Shown in pieces: positions 7,303-8,106 of a DNA stretch of 8,106 bases. Positions within the stretch are counted from its first letter, which is position 1, and each line of letters starts with the position of its first letter. Source of the DNA: Candidatus Eiseniibacteriota bacterium (lineage in GTDB: Bacteria; Eisenbacteria; RBG-16-71-46); NCBI GenBank assembly GCA_903921835.1, contig CAIXRL010000037.1, positions 1 through 8,106 on the forward strand, read 5' to 3'. Made by a program: the position numbers and the translations under genes. Below the pieces are notes generated by a model, which was not told the DNA's origin, did not search any database, and saw nothing but the letters and a program-made list of their open reading frames with translations.

Positions 7303-7535
7303 GCGGCTTCTCCTGTGGTGAGCGCTTGCCGGCCCTGAAGGTGGGGGGAACACCCCGGGACCCGGCAACATGGCGGGGCAGATCGGCTGGGCCGGGGGGG
7401 GTGTCGACCGACCTCAACAGCAGCCGCGGCCAACGAGCGAAACGGCGCCCGCACGGCAACCGATGATCCCACCGCTGCGCGCGAGCCTGCAAGAACGCGT
7501 CTGCGGGTGAGAGGCGGGACGCCGTGCGCGCCGCC
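7303..7535. other. Intergenic region between recX and the beta-helix gene, with a G8 tract
   Basis: 233 bases with no credible gene. It includes eight consecutive G on the plus strand (7394-7401; C8 on the coding strand), about 92-99 bases upstream of the beta-helix ATG, and a short CCGGG-T-CCCGG dyad near it. A weak promoter candidate on the minus strand is TTGCAG, 18 bases, GATCAT. I see no clear terminator after recX; only a 5-bp GGCGG/CCGCC pairing is present just after its stop. Confidence 0.4.
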
Positions 7536-8057
7536 CTACTCCTCGTCGTCGCGGATCGCCAGCGCCCTGCGGATGGTCTCTCCGTCGAAGCCCCGCCGCG
7601 CGAGCAGCCCGTAGAGCCGCTGCTGGCGCACGCGCGGCTCCAGGGATGCGTAGCGGCGCTGCGCCTGGACGATGACCCGCCGTGCCGTGGCGACCTCGTC
7701 GGCAGCGCCGCCCTCGCGCTGCTCCAGAATCGCGCGCGCGGCGTCGATCGCTTCGTCGCCCACACCGCGGCCGCGCAGCTCCTGGCGCAGGCGCGTCCAG
7801 CCCGTGGGACGCCGGCCCCAGCGTCCGGCGAGGTACGCCCGCGCGTACTCGGTGTCGTCCACGAGCCCCACGCGCTCCAGGCGCTCGAGCACCTCTTCGA
7901 CGGTGCCCGCGGCGAAACCCCTCTCGCCCAGCCGGCGGGCGAGATCCGAGCGCGTGCGGCGCGTGCGCTCGAGCAGCTTGAGCGCGGCCTCGCGCGCGGC
8001 GTCGGGGTCGGTGATCGGCTCGGCGTCGGGGTCGCGGCGGGTGCGTGTGCGAATCAC
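7536..8057 (-). CDS. recX: Regulatory protein RecX
   Basis: A 173-residue cytoplasmic protein of the RecX family, which binds RecA filaments and modulates (usually inhibits) their recombinase and co-protease activities. The sequence shows the family's tandem three-helix layout: an N-terminal module with AALKLLERTRRTRSDLARRL (about 25-44) and VEEVLERLERVGLVDDTEYARAYL (about 53-76). The hallmark GLVDD-x-EYARAYL is followed by RLRQELRGRGV at about 89-99. A third module near the C-terminus includes VRQQRLYGLLARRGFDGETIRRAL. The length is typical for the family. The start is a GTG whose bases overlap the TGA of the upstream gene (GTGA, 8057-8054), which implies translational coupling. A GGGGA sequence lies four bases upstream as a weak ribosome binding site. 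RecX commonly sits between recA and alaS; alaS is present about 5.3 kb downstream. Confidence 0.93.
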   Translation of the reverse strand: MIRTRTRRDPDAEPITDPDAAREAALKLLERTRRTRSDLARRLGERGFAAGTVEEVLERLERVGLVDDTEYARAYLAGRWGRRPTGWTRLRQELRGRGVGDEAIDAARAILEQREGGAADEVATARRVIVQAQRRYASLEPRVRQQRLYGLLARRGFDGETIRRALAIRDDEE

Positions 8058-8104
8058 CAGATCCCCGGCACGAGCCGTGCTGTGCGGGCCATGTAGACGC
8101 GGTA
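8054..8104 (-). CDS. C-terminal end of an unidentified upstream gene
   Basis: The last 16 codons of a frame that enters from the right edge and ends at TGA (8056-8054): YRVYMARTARLVPGIW. The stop overlaps the recX GTG by four bases, the pattern of a tightly coupled operon, which is the main reason to treat it as a real gene end. Sixteen residues are too few to identify it. The basic and aromatic tail is unlike the acidic C-terminus usual for RecA, so a gene other than recA may directly precede recX. Confidence 0.45.
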   Translation of the reverse strand, partial: YRVYMARTARLVPGIW

Positions 8105-8106
8105 GC

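Noticed and set aside
7303..7371. Earlier start at 7371 for the beta-helix gene
   Set aside because: The added 23 residues are Pro/Ser/Gly-rich with no ribosome binding site; the start at 7302 has AGGAG seven bases upstream and leads straight into a signal peptide.

Overview
The window is very G+C-rich, and every gene I can support lies on the minus strand, so the biological order runs from high to low coordinates. It reads: the last 16 codons of an unidentified gene, then recX, a secreted right-handed beta-helix protein (broken by an apparent one-base frameshift), a secreted subtilisin-family (S8) serine protease, and alanyl-tRNA synthetase (alaS), which runs off the left edge. A recX-alaS neighbourhood, usually preceded by recA, is a widespread bacterial housekeeping arrangement. 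Here about 5.3 kb carrying two exported proteins sits between recX and alaS.

Both exported proteins have a Sec-type signal peptide. Both end in the same kind of roughly 80-90-residue Ig-like C-terminal domain (PNPxRG, then a V-x-DV-x-GR strand, WSG, GLYFVR, and a final basic residue). This is the FlgD-Ig-like / type IX-type sorting domain. Together with the G+C content and housekeeping layout, it suggests an uncultured FCB-related lineage such as Candidatus Eisenbacteria. That taxonomic call is inference from style, not from a marker match.

Region by region: 1-2241 is alaS (747 residues visible, C-terminal end missing), with its own plausible promoter near 2317-2345. Positions 2465-2495 hold a perfect 12-bp G+C hairpin just after the protease stop. 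The protease gene occupies 2515-5292 with a GTG start decided by a GGAGG site, preceded by a possible sigma-70-type promoter (5480-5508) and a leader of about 180 nt. Positions 5598-5627 hold a second perfect G+C hairpin at the stop of the beta-helix gene. The beta-helix gene spans 5627-7302 in two frames that join at about 6511-6519. Positions 7303-7535 are non-coding and contain a run of eight G. recX occupies 7536-8057 and overlaps the upstream gene end by four bases (GTGA).

The protease and beta-helix protein look like separately transcribed cell-surface or exported proteins rather than members of one operon with recX and alaS. I see no RNA genes, CRISPR array, insertion sequence or phage gene, and no convincing new multi-gene system. 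The best leads are the frameshifted beta-helix gene, the exported pair placed inside a housekeeping neighbourhood, and the domain architecture of the protease.
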